Source of the DNA: an uncultured Collinsella sp.
Lineage (GTDB): Bacteria > Actinomycetota > Coriobacteriia > Coriobacteriales > Coriobacteriaceae
Reading direction: 5' to 3'
DNA: 16,610 nucleotides
NCBI GenBank assembly: GCA_900541185.1
Contig: UQIQ01000048.1
Coordinates: 1-16,610 of the forward strand
Position numbers and translations under genes: made by a program
In this document: one piece after another, positions 8,777 to 16,561 of the stretch
Layout of the letters: each line of letters opens with the position of its first letter
How positions within the stretch are numbered: the stretch's first letter is position 1
Notes under the pieces: generated by a model
What the model saw: only the letters and a program-made list of their open reading frames with translations
Told to the model about the DNA's origin: nothing
Databases searched by the model: none

Positions 8777-10054
8777 ATGTCCACTAAGTATGCAATCGTT
8801 GGCGGTAAGCTCATCGACGGTACCGGTGCCGAGCCGGTCGAGAACTCCCTCGTTCTCGTCGACGACAACGGCAAGATCGAGTACGCCGGTGCTATGCAGG
8901 ACCTTCCCGAGGGCGTTGAGGTTATCGACGCCGCCGGCAAGACCGTCCTTCCCGGCCTGATCGACACCCACCTGCACTTCTCGGGCAACCTGACCGACGA
9001 TGATACCGATTGGGTCATGCAGCCGCTCCTCGAGAAGCAGGCCGTCGCCGTCAAGCAGGCCTACGACTGCCTCACCCACGGCCTCACCACCGTCTGCGAG
9101 ATCGGCCGCTTTGGTATCCAGATCCGTGACTGCATCGACAAGGGCGTCTTCAAGGGCCCGCGCGTTCTGGCCACCGGCCTTGGCTTCTGCCGCGTTGCCG
9201 GCCACGGCGACTCCCACCACTGCAGCCAGGAGCTCAACAAGGAATCGCACCCCTGGGGCGATCAGGTCGACGGTCCTTGGGATCTGCGCAAGGCCGTCCG
9301 TCGTCGCCTGCGCGAGAACCCCGATGCCATCAAGATCTGGGCTACCGGTGGCGGCATCTGGCGCTGGGACTCCGGCCGCGACCAGCACTACTGCTCCGAG
9401 GAGATTCAGGCCGTGGTCGAAGAGGCCAAGATGGTCGGCATCCCCGTGTGGAGCCACTGCTACAACAACCACGCCGCTGCCTACGATTCCGTTCGCTTTG
9501 GCTGCGAGCAGCTGATTCACGGCTTCGATATCGATGAGCGCACCATGGACCTCATGGCCGAGCAGGGCACCTTCTTCACCCCGACGATCGCCTTCCTGCC
9601 CACCTGGTACGCCACCTATCCGCCCGTCTACGTCCCCGAGCTGCACGACAAGTACGAGGGCACCTTGGTCGAGAAGGAGCTGCAGCGCAACTACGACTGC
9701 CTGCGCGAGGCCAAGAAGCGCGGCGTCGTCATGACGATCGGCTCCGACTCCTTCTCCTTCGTCACCCCGTACGGCACCTGCTCCATCGAGGAGATGTACG
9801 AGTTCGTCGACAAGATCGGCTTTACCCCGGTCGAGACCATCACCTGTGCCACTCTCAACGGTGCCAAGATGTGCCACATCGAGGACGAGACCGGTTCCAT
9901 CGAGGCCGGCAAGTGCGCCGACCTGCTGGTCGTCAACGGTGACGTCGCCGCCGACATCCACGTGCTCAACACCGACAACATGGACGTCATCATGAAGGAC
10001 GGCTGGATTGTCGAGGGCGGCACCTTCGGCGAGGCAAACAAGTACAGCGCCTAA
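8777..10054 (+). CDS. Metal-dependent amidohydrolase, imidazolonepropionase-like (COG1228 type)
   Basis: A 425-residue cytoplasmic hydrolase of the amidohydrolase superfamily. A small N-terminal beta domain leads into the TIM barrel with the full metal-site set: DTHLH (His65, His67), the lysine that is carboxylated in many members (Lys186 in IKIWATGG), His227 in WSHCYNNH, His248 in LIHGFD and Asp324 in GSDSFS. The C-terminal GSIEAGKCADLLVVNGD segment is typical. Relatives in COG1228 include Xaa-Pro dipeptidases and N-acyl-amino-acid or ochratoxin amidases, so cleavage of a dipeptide or N-acyl amino acid is plausible; true imidazolonepropionase (hutI) is less likely because no other hut gene is here and a carboxylated-lysine motif is present. 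AGGAGG lies five bases before the ATG. Placed behind an amino acid permease, it may process the imported compound or release an amino acid. Codon use is strongly biased. Confidence 0.88.
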   Translation: MSTKYAIVGGKLIDGTGAEPVENSLVLVDDNGKIEYAGAMQDLPEGVEVIDAAGKTVLPGLIDTHLHFSGNLTDDDTDWVMQPLLEKQAVAVKQAYDCLTHGLTTVCEIGRFGIQIRDCIDKGVFKGPRVLATGLGFCRVAGHGDSHHCSQELNKESHPWGDQVDGPWDLRKAVRRRLRENPDAIKIWATGGGIWRWDSGRDQHYCSEEIQAVVEEAKMVGIPVWSHCYNNHAAAYDSVRFGCEQLIHGFDIDERTMDLMAEQGTFFTPTIAFLPTWYATYPPVYVPELHDKYEGTLVEKELQRNYDCLREAKKRGVVMTIGSDSFSFVTPYGTCSIEEMYEFVDKIGFTPVETITCATLNGAKMCHIEDETGSIEAGKCADLLVVNGDVAADIHVLNTDNMDVIMKDGWIVEGGTFGEANKYSA

Positions 10055-10112
10055 GCTACCGTTCATCGATGGCTTGATGTAAAACACAGTATTTGATTGC
10101 ATAATGCAATGG

Positions 10113-10137
10113 AGAGGGTCGCTTGCGGCCCTCTTTA
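10113..10137 (+). terminator. Rho-independent terminator after the amidohydrolase gene
   Basis: AGAGGGTCGC (10113-10122) pairs with GCGGCCCTCT (10125-10134), ten pairs with one G-T and a very tight loop, followed by TTATT. It separates the metabolic unit from the kinase gene. Confidence 0.75.
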
Positions 10138-10172
10138 TTGCTATGGGGTGCGTCAGTAAGAAGGAGATGACG

Positions 10173-11558
10173 GTGGATCTCAATAGGCTGATTCTGGGCA
10201 AGAGCTACAACTCTACCAAGGTCTTTCGTACCGCTCAGCATGTGGTTCAAGCCATCTTGCTCGGTATCGTCGTTCCGCTGCTTATCCTGCTGCTCATCTG
10301 GGATCTAACCGATAATCCCAATCCCGTTCCGGCCGTTGTCGTCATTGCCGGCTTGGTCATGCTGTGCTTCTTCTTCTCGTACGTCTTTGTCGTTCCCGAC
10401 GACCTCACATCGAGCGCTACCGACCGCACGCTCGCCATCGCGTCGAAAATATTCGCCTTCACGTCGCGCGGCCTTACGCCCGAAGCTGCCCTGGGCGCCT
10501 CTAAGATCATCCTGTCCGAAACTATCGCCTCTGCCATCTGCTTTACCGACGGCAAGCAGGTGTTGGCAAGCTGGGGCGAGGACTCGGCAAAATGCCCCGC
10601 GGGCACCCCGGTGGTGCTGCGGACTACGCTCAACGTGATCAACAGCGGTGAGCAAAGCGTGTTCTCGCGCGATGCCTCGACCGAGACGGGTGGCTACTTT
10701 CCGCGCCTGCGCGCCGGTATTGTCGCACCGCTTACCGTGCGCGGGCATTGCGTGGGCACGCTCGAGCTGTATTATCCCCGTCTGAGCAGCATCGATATGC
10801 GCCAGACGGCGCTTGCCTCGGGCTTTGCCGACCTCATTTCCACGCAGCTTGCGAGCTTTGAGCTCGAGCGCCAGGACGAGCTTACGGCCCGTGTGGAGCT
10901 GCGCGCCTTGCAATCGCAGGTCGATCCTCATTTTCTATTCAATACCATTAGCACGATCGTGTCGCTTGTGCGAACCGAGCCCGACAAGGCGCGATCGCTG
11001 CTGATCGACTTCTCCAACTACTATCGTCAGACGCTTTCTGATTCCGATACGCTCACCACGCTCGAGCACGAGGTGGAACAGGGTACTCGCTATATCAATC
11101 TTATGCAGGCTCGTTATGGTGACGGCCGTCTGCGCGTCTCGGTCGATATCGACTTTGAGGTGCGCGATTGCATGGTGCCGCCGTTTATCTTGCAGCCGTT
11201 GCTCGAAAACTGCATCAAGCACGCGCAGCACGAGACCGAGCCGCTTTCTATTCGTGTTAGGGCTTTCGAGACCGATGACGGTTTGGAGATCATCGTCGAG
11301 GACGATGGCATCGGTATGAGCGAAGAGGTCTGCGCGCATCTGTTTGAGCAACATCGCCGAGAGGAGCCCGAGAGCATTACCGCTGACGGCTCCGTCAAGC
11401 GAGGTTGCGGCCTGGCGCTCTTCAACGTGCTTCAGCGCATCCATTTCTTTTACGGAGAAGATTCCGGCATGCGCGTGAAGTCCCAGGAGGGCGTGGGAAC
11501 GCAGGTCATCGTCGAGCTGAACGGCGAGCCGCATGAGCCCGCGCCGTTGACGGCGTAG
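10173..11558 (+). CDS. LytS-type sensor histidine kinase
   Basis: Membrane sensor of a LytS/LytTR two-component system. Counted from the GTG at 10173 it has 461 residues: two adjacent transmembrane segments within about the first 75, a GAF-like sensory region (about 80-215), then the His_kinase domain with LRALQSQVDPHFLFNTI, where His253 is the likely phosphorylated residue, and an HATPase domain with LLENCIKHA (Asn346), DDGIGM (377-382) and a GCGLALFNV glycine box. Start choice: AAGGAG (10161-10166) is six bases from the GTG, but touches the in-frame ATG at 10167, which would add only two residues. The open frame extends up to 10104, but that lies in the preceding terminator and start region. 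It lacks the five-helix 7TM-like LytS sensor. The response regulator follows after 38 bases. A second, similar kinase begins at 16085. Confidence 0.9.
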   Translation: MDLNRLILGKSYNSTKVFRTAQHVVQAILLGIVVPLLILLLIWDLTDNPNPVPAVVVIAGLVMLCFFFSYVFVVPDDLTSSATDRTLAIASKIFAFTSRGLTPEAALGASKIILSETIASAICFTDGKQVLASWGEDSAKCPAGTPVVLRTTLNVINSGEQSVFSRDASTETGGYFPRLRAGIVAPLTVRGHCVGTLELYYPRLSSIDMRQTALASGFADLISTQLASFELERQDELTARVELRALQSQVDPHFLFNTISTIVSLVRTEPDKARSLLIDFSNYYRQTLSDSDTLTTLEHEVEQGTRYINLMQARYGDGRLRVSVDIDFEVRDCMVPPFILQPLLENCIKHAQHETEPLSIRVRAFETDDGLEIIVEDDGIGMSEEVCAHLFEQHRREEPESITADGSVKRGCGLALFNVLQRIHFFYGEDSGMRVKSQEGVGTQVIVELNGEPHEPAPLTA

Positions 11559-11596
11559 CACGCGGTTGGATTGAGAGAAAAAGAGGGGAAGCACAT

Positions 11597-12331
11597 ATGT
11601 CCGAAGGCTGGAACATCTTGGTGGTTGATGACGAGCCTCCCGTTAGGGCTGAGCTACGCTATCTGTTGGAAAAGGATGCGCGTGTGGGCCAGATTGCCGA
11701 GGCGGGCAATGTCACCGAAGCCGTGGAGTCGATTCTGTCGAACAAGCCCGACGTGTTGTTTTTAGACATTACCATGCCCGGTCGCTCGGGAATTGAGCTT
11801 GCCGAGACGCTGCAGAACCTAAAGACGCCGCCGGTCGTGGTGTTTGTGACGGCGTTTGCCGAGTTTGCCGCCGATGCGTATAACCTCGATGCTGTCGACT
11901 ATGTCGTCAAGCCGGTCGAGGACGCACGCCTGTCAAAGGCACTCGACAAGATCGAGACAGCCTTGGGTGCCCGTCGTGTTATCCACGCTCCGCGCCAGCC
12001 TTTGCGTCTGACGGTGGACCGCGGGGGCAAAAAGGTGTTCATTCCCGCCGCAGACGTCTGCTACTTTGAGGCGCGTGCCGATTTTTGCAATGCCATCTGC
12101 GCCGAGGGAACGTACCTGATCAATGAGTCGATCTCTTCGCTCGAGCGTCGCTTGGTCTCCGAGGGCTTTATTCGCGTTCATCGCAGCTATCTGGTCAATT
12201 TGGAAGACGTGCACAATGTCGAGATCGGTTCCACGGGTCTTATGGAGCTCAGGCTCGATCGCGTAACCTCGACGGTGCCCGTGTCCCGCCGTCGCGCTGC
12301 CGAGGTTAAAGCACACTTGGGGCTTGCGTAG
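11597..12331 (+). CDS. LytTR-family response regulator
   Basis: A 244-residue cytoplasmic DNA-binding regulator. The receiver domain (about 5-125) has the acidic pair Asp11/Asp12, phosphoacceptor Asp57 in LFLDITMPG, the switch threonine Thr85 in FVTAFAEFA and Lys105 in DYVVKP. The LytTR domain (about 136-244) shows the conserved FEARADFCNA and FIRVHRSYLVNL segments. Phosphorylation by the upstream kinase should control binding to direct-repeat LytTR sites. The ribosome binding site is AGAGGGG. Its targets are not proven; the phospholipase-like gene starts 92 bases later. A clear paired LytTR site was not found by eye. Confidence 0.93.
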   Translation: MSEGWNILVVDDEPPVRAELRYLLEKDARVGQIAEAGNVTEAVESILSNKPDVLFLDITMPGRSGIELAETLQNLKTPPVVVFVTAFAEFAADAYNLDAVDYVVKPVEDARLSKALDKIETALGARRVIHAPRQPLRLTVDRGGKKVFIPAADVCYFEARADFCNAICAEGTYLINESISSLERRLVSEGFIRVHRSYLVNLEDVHNVEIGSTGLMELRLDRVTSTVPVSRRRAAEVKAHLGLA

Positions 12332-12352
12332 ACGGTCTGCGTGCCGTCGTTT
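12331..12352 (+). terminator. Weak candidate terminator after the response regulator
   Basis: GACGG (12331-12335) and CCGTC (12344-12348) form five pairs with an eight-base loop, followed by GTTT. The stem is short and starts within the stop codon, so read-through is likely. Confidence 0.25.
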
Positions 12353-12423
12353 ACCATCGCAGGTTTGGCATGGGCGCGCGGTGGGCATAATGGGTGGCAT
12401 CGAATGAAATCGAAAGGATCATT

Positions 12424-13368
12424 ATGCCCGCGCTTATCACCCATCATCTGTTTGGCGAGGAAAGCATCGACCGTCTTCCGCAGGGCGTCATCACGTCCGA
12501 TGAAGAGCGCATTGCCTTTATCTTGGGCAACCAAGGCCCCGACCCGTTTTTCTTTCACATTCTGACACCGCGTGTTTCCGACTGCACGCTGCTGGCGCAG
12601 GTCATGCATCGGTCGCGCATGTCTCGCCAGTTCGCGTGCCTGCGCGACGGCGTGTCGCATCTGCTGCCGCGCGACGCCAGCTTGGGTCGTGCCTTTGCGC
12701 TGGGCCTGCTGTCTCATTACGTGCTCGACCGCAACGCCCATCCCTTTGTCTATGAGCAGCAGTTTGGCATCGTGGAGTCCGATTCAGAGCTTGAGGATTC
12801 GAGCAGTCAGGTCCATGCCGTGATCGAGAGCGACCTGGATGTGCTGATGCTGCAGCTTAAACGCGATGGCGCTACGGTTGACGATTACCCGCCGGCGGGC
12901 GAGATCGTCACCACCGATCGCATCAGTCGCGTGGCTGGCGTGCTGATGAGCTATGTTGCCGGACGCGTGTACGGCATTGACATTCCGGCGGGGGAGTACG
13001 GTGCTGCCGTTGCCAATATGCAGCGACTTTACCGCGCGATTGAGCCGGCCGGCTCCGCAAAGACGCGCGCGATCTCGCTGGTTGAGGGCTTGGTGCACGA
13101 TTACTCGCTGCTCGACGGCCTTGCCCATCGCGTGACGACGGAGCTGCCCGAGCGCACCGGTAACCTGGGCCATCTGACATGGAAGAATCCCTTTACCGAC
13201 GAGGTCTCGAACGAGAGCTTCCCCGAGGTCTTTGATCGCGCGCTGGTCGATTACGAGTGCACGGTCGCACGTTTTATCGAGACTGGTGACATGGATGCCG
13301 TGACCAGTCACGTCAACTACAGCGGTCGCGTGCTCGAAGCCGATGAGGAGTTCGACCGCGAGGAATAG
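12424..13368 (+). CDS. Zinc-dependent phospholipase C family protein
   Basis: A 314-residue protein matching the zinc-dependent phospholipase C family (PF00882-like), often annotated without known function in anaerobes. Metal-ligand candidates are in place: the paired His7/His8 in ALITHHLFGEE, Asp40 in GNQGPDPFFF, His98-x3-Asp102 with His106 in SHYVLDRNAHPF, and His131-x3-Glu135 in HAVIESDLD. The two H-x3-D/E spacings equal those of Bacillus cereus phospholipase C (His118/Asp122 and His142/Glu146). Unlike the secreted enzymes it has no signal peptide, so it probably acts inside the cell and its substrate may not be a phospholipid. The ATG at 12424 is chosen for AAAGGA nearby; an upstream in-frame ATG at 12394 would add ten residues. 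It may be co-expressed with, or controlled by, the upstream two-component system. Confidence 0.82.
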   Translation: MPALITHHLFGEESIDRLPQGVITSDEERIAFILGNQGPDPFFFHILTPRVSDCTLLAQVMHRSRMSRQFACLRDGVSHLLPRDASLGRAFALGLLSHYVLDRNAHPFVYEQQFGIVESDSELEDSSSQVHAVIESDLDVLMLQLKRDGATVDDYPPAGEIVTTDRISRVAGVLMSYVAGRVYGIDIPAGEYGAAVANMQRLYRAIEPAGSAKTRAISLVEGLVHDYSLLDGLAHRVTTELPERTGNLGHLTWKNPFTDEVSNESFPEVFDRALVDYECTVARFIETGDMDAVTSHVNYSGRVLEADEEFDREE

Positions 13369-13422
13369 GGTCCGTGCGTGCCCCTTTGCCGAATCCTTAC
13401 CGGCGGTTCTGGACAATTGGGG

Positions 13423-13428
13423 TACGAT
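13423..13428 (+). promoter_or_regulatory. Candidate -10 element (TACGAT) upstream of the MFS gene
   Basis: TACGAT preceded by GGGG, 41 bases before the MFS start codon. No good -35 at 17 bases; TTACCG lies 20 bases upstream. Weak. Confidence 0.25.
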
Positions 13429-13469
13429 GAACTAACTGCATATCGGGCGAATACGAAGGGTCCCTGTCC

Positions 13470-14729
13470 ATGAAATACACCAAGCTCGAGCGTAACTGGG
13501 TTATGTATGATGTGGGCAATTCGGCCCTTGTGCTGCTCAATACCTCGGTGGTGCCCATTTACTTTAACGCCATCAATACCGGCGCTTCCTCGGCCGACCT
13601 GGTGGTCGCCTGGGGCAATGCGCAGACGATCGCCTCGCTGGTCATCGCCATGCTCATGCCCATTCTGGGCGCGCTTGCCGACTACGCCGGCAACAAGATC
13701 AAGTTCTTCTTGGGCTTCTTCCTCACGGGCCTGGTGCTTTGCCTGGCGCAGGCTATCCCAATGTCCGCCATGGCATTTTTGACCGTGTACGTGCTGTGCA
13801 CCATCGGCCTTAACTCTTCTATGACGTTCTACGACGCCATGCTGCCCGACATTACCACCGACGAGCGCATGGACGCCGTGTCCAGCTCGGGCTATGCCTG
13901 GGGCTATATCGGTTCCACCGTGCCGTTCGTCATCTGCCTGGCGCTCATCATGGGTGGCCCCGCTCTTGGCGTCCCTACCATGCTGGCAACGCGTCTGTCG
14001 TTTATCATCACTGGCGCCTGGTGGCTCATCTTTACTCTGCCGCTCATTCGCACCTATAAGCAAAAGTACGGTCGCGAGCGCGGTCCCGAGGACACCATCG
14101 GCCACATCGTGGGCGGTGTGTTCTCCGAGGTCGGACACACCATGCGCGAGATCGCCCACAACAAGACCGTGCTGGTCTACATGGTCGCGTTCTTCTTCTA
14201 CATCGACGGCGTGCACACGGTCATTTCCATGGCAACCAGCTACGGCTCGGCTTTGGGCATCGATTCGACGCAGCTGGTGCTGGCGCTGCTCGTTACGCAG
14301 TTTGTTGCTTTTCCGTCTGCCATCATCTACGGCAAGCTCGCCGGACGCGTGGGCACGCTCAACATGATTCTGGTGGCCGTCGCCGCCTACATGGGCATTG
14401 TGCTGTTTGCCGCGTTCTTCCTAAAGACCGCCTTCGAATTCTGGGTGCTTGCCATTATGGTCGGCCTGTTCCAGGGCGGCGTGCAGGCGCTCAGCCGTAG
14501 CTACTTTGGCCGCATTATCCCTAAGGAAAAATCCAACGAGTACTACGGCTTCTTTGACATCTTTGGTCGTTATGCAAGCGTCATGGGCACCTTCCTGGTG
14601 TCGGTCGTCACCTCGTTGACCGGCAACCCGTCACTGGGCGTCCTTTCCATTGGCGTGTTGCTGATCGTTGGCTTTATGCTGCTGGTCCGCCTGTCCCGCA
14701 TGACTCGGGCGGCAGAGCATGCCGCATAG
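13470..14729 (+). CDS. MFS transporter, UMF1 (Atg22-like) family
   Basis: A 419-residue inner-membrane transporter with about 12 hydrophobic segments and a longer cytoplasmic loop after the sixth (from about residue 194, RTYKQKYGRERG). The N-terminus ERNWVMYDVGNSAL (7-20) is the hallmark of the UMF1 / vacuole-effluxer Atg22-like group of the major facilitator superfamily, and GALADYAGNKIKF (67-79) is its motif-A loop. Yeast Atg22 exports amino acids from the vacuole, but bacterial members have no established substrate. The ribosome binding site is modest (GAAGGG). It has a likely promoter of its own 101 bases after the phospholipase-like gene, and a terminator at 14844-14879 may end its transcript. 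Confidence 0.88.
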   Translation: MKYTKLERNWVMYDVGNSALVLLNTSVVPIYFNAINTGASSADLVVAWGNAQTIASLVIAMLMPILGALADYAGNKIKFFLGFFLTGLVLCLAQAIPMSAMAFLTVYVLCTIGLNSSMTFYDAMLPDITTDERMDAVSSSGYAWGYIGSTVPFVICLALIMGGPALGVPTMLATRLSFIITGAWWLIFTLPLIRTYKQKYGRERGPEDTIGHIVGGVFSEVGHTMREIAHNKTVLVYMVAFFFYIDGVHTVISMATSYGSALGIDSTQLVLALLVTQFVAFPSAIIYGKLAGRVGTLNMILVAVAAYMGIVLFAAFFLKTAFEFWVLAIMVGLFQGGVQALSRSYFGRIIPKEKSNEYYGFFDIFGRYASVMGTFLVSVVTSLTGNPSLGVLSIGVLLIVGFMLLVRLSRMTRAAEHAA

Positions 14730-14776
14730 GAGCGAGCAGCTATTGTGCCTGTCCACGGTACTCTTTTGGGGTTATC

Positions 14777-14792
14777 CGCAATAAACATTGCG
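14777..14792. promoter_or_regulatory. Small perfect hairpin or operator upstream of the glycosyltransferase
   Basis: CGCAAT (14777-14782) and ATTGCG (14787-14792) flank AAAC. Another GCAAT follows at 14801-14805. The dyad lies about 30 bases upstream of the -10 candidate at 14822, where a regulator could sit. Confidence 0.4.
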
Positions 14793-14821
14793 ACTTGCGA
14801 GCAATGATTTGCCCAAGTGGG

Positions 14822-14827
14822 TATGAT
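14822..14827 (+). promoter_or_regulatory. Candidate -10 element (TATGAT) for the glycosyltransferase gene
   Basis: TATGAT preceded by GTGGG, with TTGCGA 21 bases upstream as a poor -35. If active, transcription would begin near 14834, only about ten bases before a terminator hairpin. Confidence 0.3.
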
Positions 14828-14843
14828 GGAATCAGCTAGGTCG

Positions 14844-14879
14844 CGGGGCGTCGCCTGTGTTTGGCGGCGTCCCGTTTTT
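14844..14879 (+). terminator. Rho-independent terminator between MFS and glycosyltransferase genes
   Basis: CGGGGCGTCGCC (14844-14855) pairs with GGCGGCGTCCCG (14863-14874), 12 pairs with two G-T, a seven-base loop and then TTTTT (14875-14879). It most simply ends the MFS transcript, but it lies 21 bases before the glycosyltransferase start codon, inside that gene's leader. Confidence 0.85.
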
Positions 14880-14900
14880 GTGTTGCAGGGAGGGTAAGGC

Positions 14901-16088
14901 ATGAACGCCACAGTCGTGATTCCAACGTATTGGGCGGGCGATGACGCTTGCGCAAACGCCCCTGGCACCTATGACCATTCGACACGACTCAACGCCGACA
15001 ATCCCGAACTCGACCGCTGTCTGGCCTCGCTTGAGCAGGTGCGCGACATCCCGCGCATCATCCTTTTGGTGGTCTGTCCCGTTTCTGCCACAGCCGATGT
15101 GTCGCTGCGCGTGCACGAGATTGTCGACGCGCATCCCCCGCTCAAGGTCACCGTTGTCACCAACACCCAGGCCTCGCATATCGCAGACCGGGTTGCTCAG
15201 ATCGCGCCCAAGGGTTCGGGCGAGTGCGTGAGCCTGCGAGGCTACGGTGCCATCCGCAATATGGGGCTAGCCTGTGCCGCTGTGCTGGGGCATGACGCGG
15301 TTATCTTCTTGGATGACGATGAGACTGTCATCGACGCCGACTTTATGAAGCGCGCGACCTATGCGTTGGGGCAGCAGACGCGTCAGGGCTTGCCGATCTT
15401 GGTCAAGAGCGGTTATTTCTACGATCGCGACGGCTCGCCGCTGGCTCCCACGGACAAAGCGGGCATCTGCCATCGTTGGTGGACCAAGCGCATCGAGTTC
15501 AACCGTTGGATGAAAAAGGCGCTCTCGGGCACCCGCATCTCGCGTTCCAACTACGTGTGCGGCGGCCTGATGGCCCTGCACGCCCGCGCCTTTACGCGTG
15601 TGGCCTTTGACCCGTTTATCACCCGCGGCGAGGACTTGGATTACCTCTTTAACATGCGCATGTTTGGCTACGACGTGTGGTTCGATAACGAGTGGACCGT
15701 GCGCCATCTGCCTCCGGAGTCCGAAAAGCGCTCACCGCGCTTTATGCAGGATGTATACCGTTGGTACTACGAACGGGCCAAGTTGACATTCGCCGCGCAT
15801 CAAAAGGAGCTCATTCCCGTTACGGCGGCATCGCTCATGCCCTACCCGGGCCCGTGGATTTCGCGCGAGCTCGACGACCGCGTGCGCAAGACCGCTATGG
15901 TCCGCAGCGTGTTTACCCGCGAGCATGAGGGCTACCTGCGCATCTGGCGCCATGGTATCGACGAGGCAAAGGCCTATGCGCGCCAAAACGCTGCAAGCTA
16001 CCTGCGTTTCCAGAGCTTTTGGCCCAAGATCATGGACGGGCTTTGGCGTGACGCACAACTGATCAGTATCCTGGAGGGGGCCGAATGA
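14901..16088 (+). CDS. Glycosyltransferase, GT-A fold (family 2-like)
   Basis: A 395-residue protein with the order of motifs seen in GT-A glycosyltransferases: an N-terminal NATVVIPTYWAGD nucleotide-binding strand, the metal/sugar-nucleotide motif FLDDDET (Asp138, Asp139, Asp140), a CGGLMALHARAF acceptor-side segment and TRGEDLDYLF (Glu244, Asp245), the usual catalytic-base region. No signal peptide or clear transmembrane helix, so it should work in the cytoplasm or at the inner membrane face. Sugar donor and acceptor are unknown; a cell-envelope or compatible-solute glycoside is possible. The start at 14901 is supported by GGGAGGG upstream. Its last four bases overlap the start of the following kinase gene (ATGA), so the two are translationally coupled, an unusual partner for a glycosyltransferase. 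Confidence 0.82.
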   Translation: MNATVVIPTYWAGDDACANAPGTYDHSTRLNADNPELDRCLASLEQVRDIPRIILLVVCPVSATADVSLRVHEIVDAHPPLKVTVVTNTQASHIADRVAQIAPKGSGECVSLRGYGAIRNMGLACAAVLGHDAVIFLDDDETVIDADFMKRATYALGQQTRQGLPILVKSGYFYDRDGSPLAPTDKAGICHRWWTKRIEFNRWMKKALSGTRISRSNYVCGGLMALHARAFTRVAFDPFITRGEDLDYLFNMRMFGYDVWFDNEWTVRHLPPESEKRSPRFMQDVYRWYYERAKLTFAAHQKELIPVTAASLMPYPGPWISRELDDRVRKTAMVRSVFTREHEGYLRIWRHGIDEAKAYARQNAASYLRFQSFWPKIMDGLWRDAQLISILEGAE

Positions 16089-16561
16089 TCGACCGCCGCG
16101 CCCAGCGCGATAGTTCAATATCAATCTTTCGCATCATTGCCGTTGCCTGCGCCATTTGCGTGCTGGTGTACTTTATTTTTGCCTTGGTGACCGGTATCGA
16201 GCCGATCGCCACGGTGATTGCCTGCGCGCTGCTGTGCATCTTTCTGTGCATCTTTATCTTTTTGACGCTCAATCCCGATTCGGTGCGCTCCCAGTACACC
16301 GAGGAGACGCTCTCGGTGGCCTCGGCCATGCTCGAGGACATTAAGGGCGGTCTGACGCAGGAGTCAGCGCGTTTGGTGTGCCGGCGCATTTTGCCCGAGA
16401 CGCGCGCCATGACGGTGGCCATCACCGACGAGGACAACGTGCTTGCCTGCGCGGGCGAGTTTGAGGAAAAACTGCTGCCCGATACTCCCATCCACACGCT
16501 TGCCACACGCTACGTTATCGAACATGGCATCGTGCAGTCGTTCAACCGTATGGTGGATGTC
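16085..16561 (+). CDS. Second LytS-like sensor kinase, N-terminal part only
   Basis: Begins at an ATG overlapping the glycosyltransferase stop codon, behind GGAGGGGG. 159 genuine residues remain: two transmembrane segments (about 13-36 and 40-61) and the first part of a GAF-like region. That part aligns with the kinase at 10173-11558: both share TLxxAS, GLTxExA, ILxET and TDxxxVLAxxGE in the same order and spacing. The histidine kinase and ATPase domains should lie beyond the window; they are inferred, not seen. The reading frame continues into adapter sequence at 16562 as LSLIHISEPTRL, which is not part of the protein. A response regulator gene may follow on the real chromosome. Confidence 0.75.

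Noticed and set aside
10104..10172. Longer start for the first kinase at ATG 10104
   Set aside because: This ATG lies just upstream of the amidohydrolase terminator hairpin and the extension would be encoded by that hairpin. The only good ribosome binding site is at 10161-10166.
8729..10201. A 490-codon open frame on the - strand opposite the amidohydrolase
   Set aside because: Codon-aligned shadow; the + strand carries all metal-site motifs of the amidohydrolase family.
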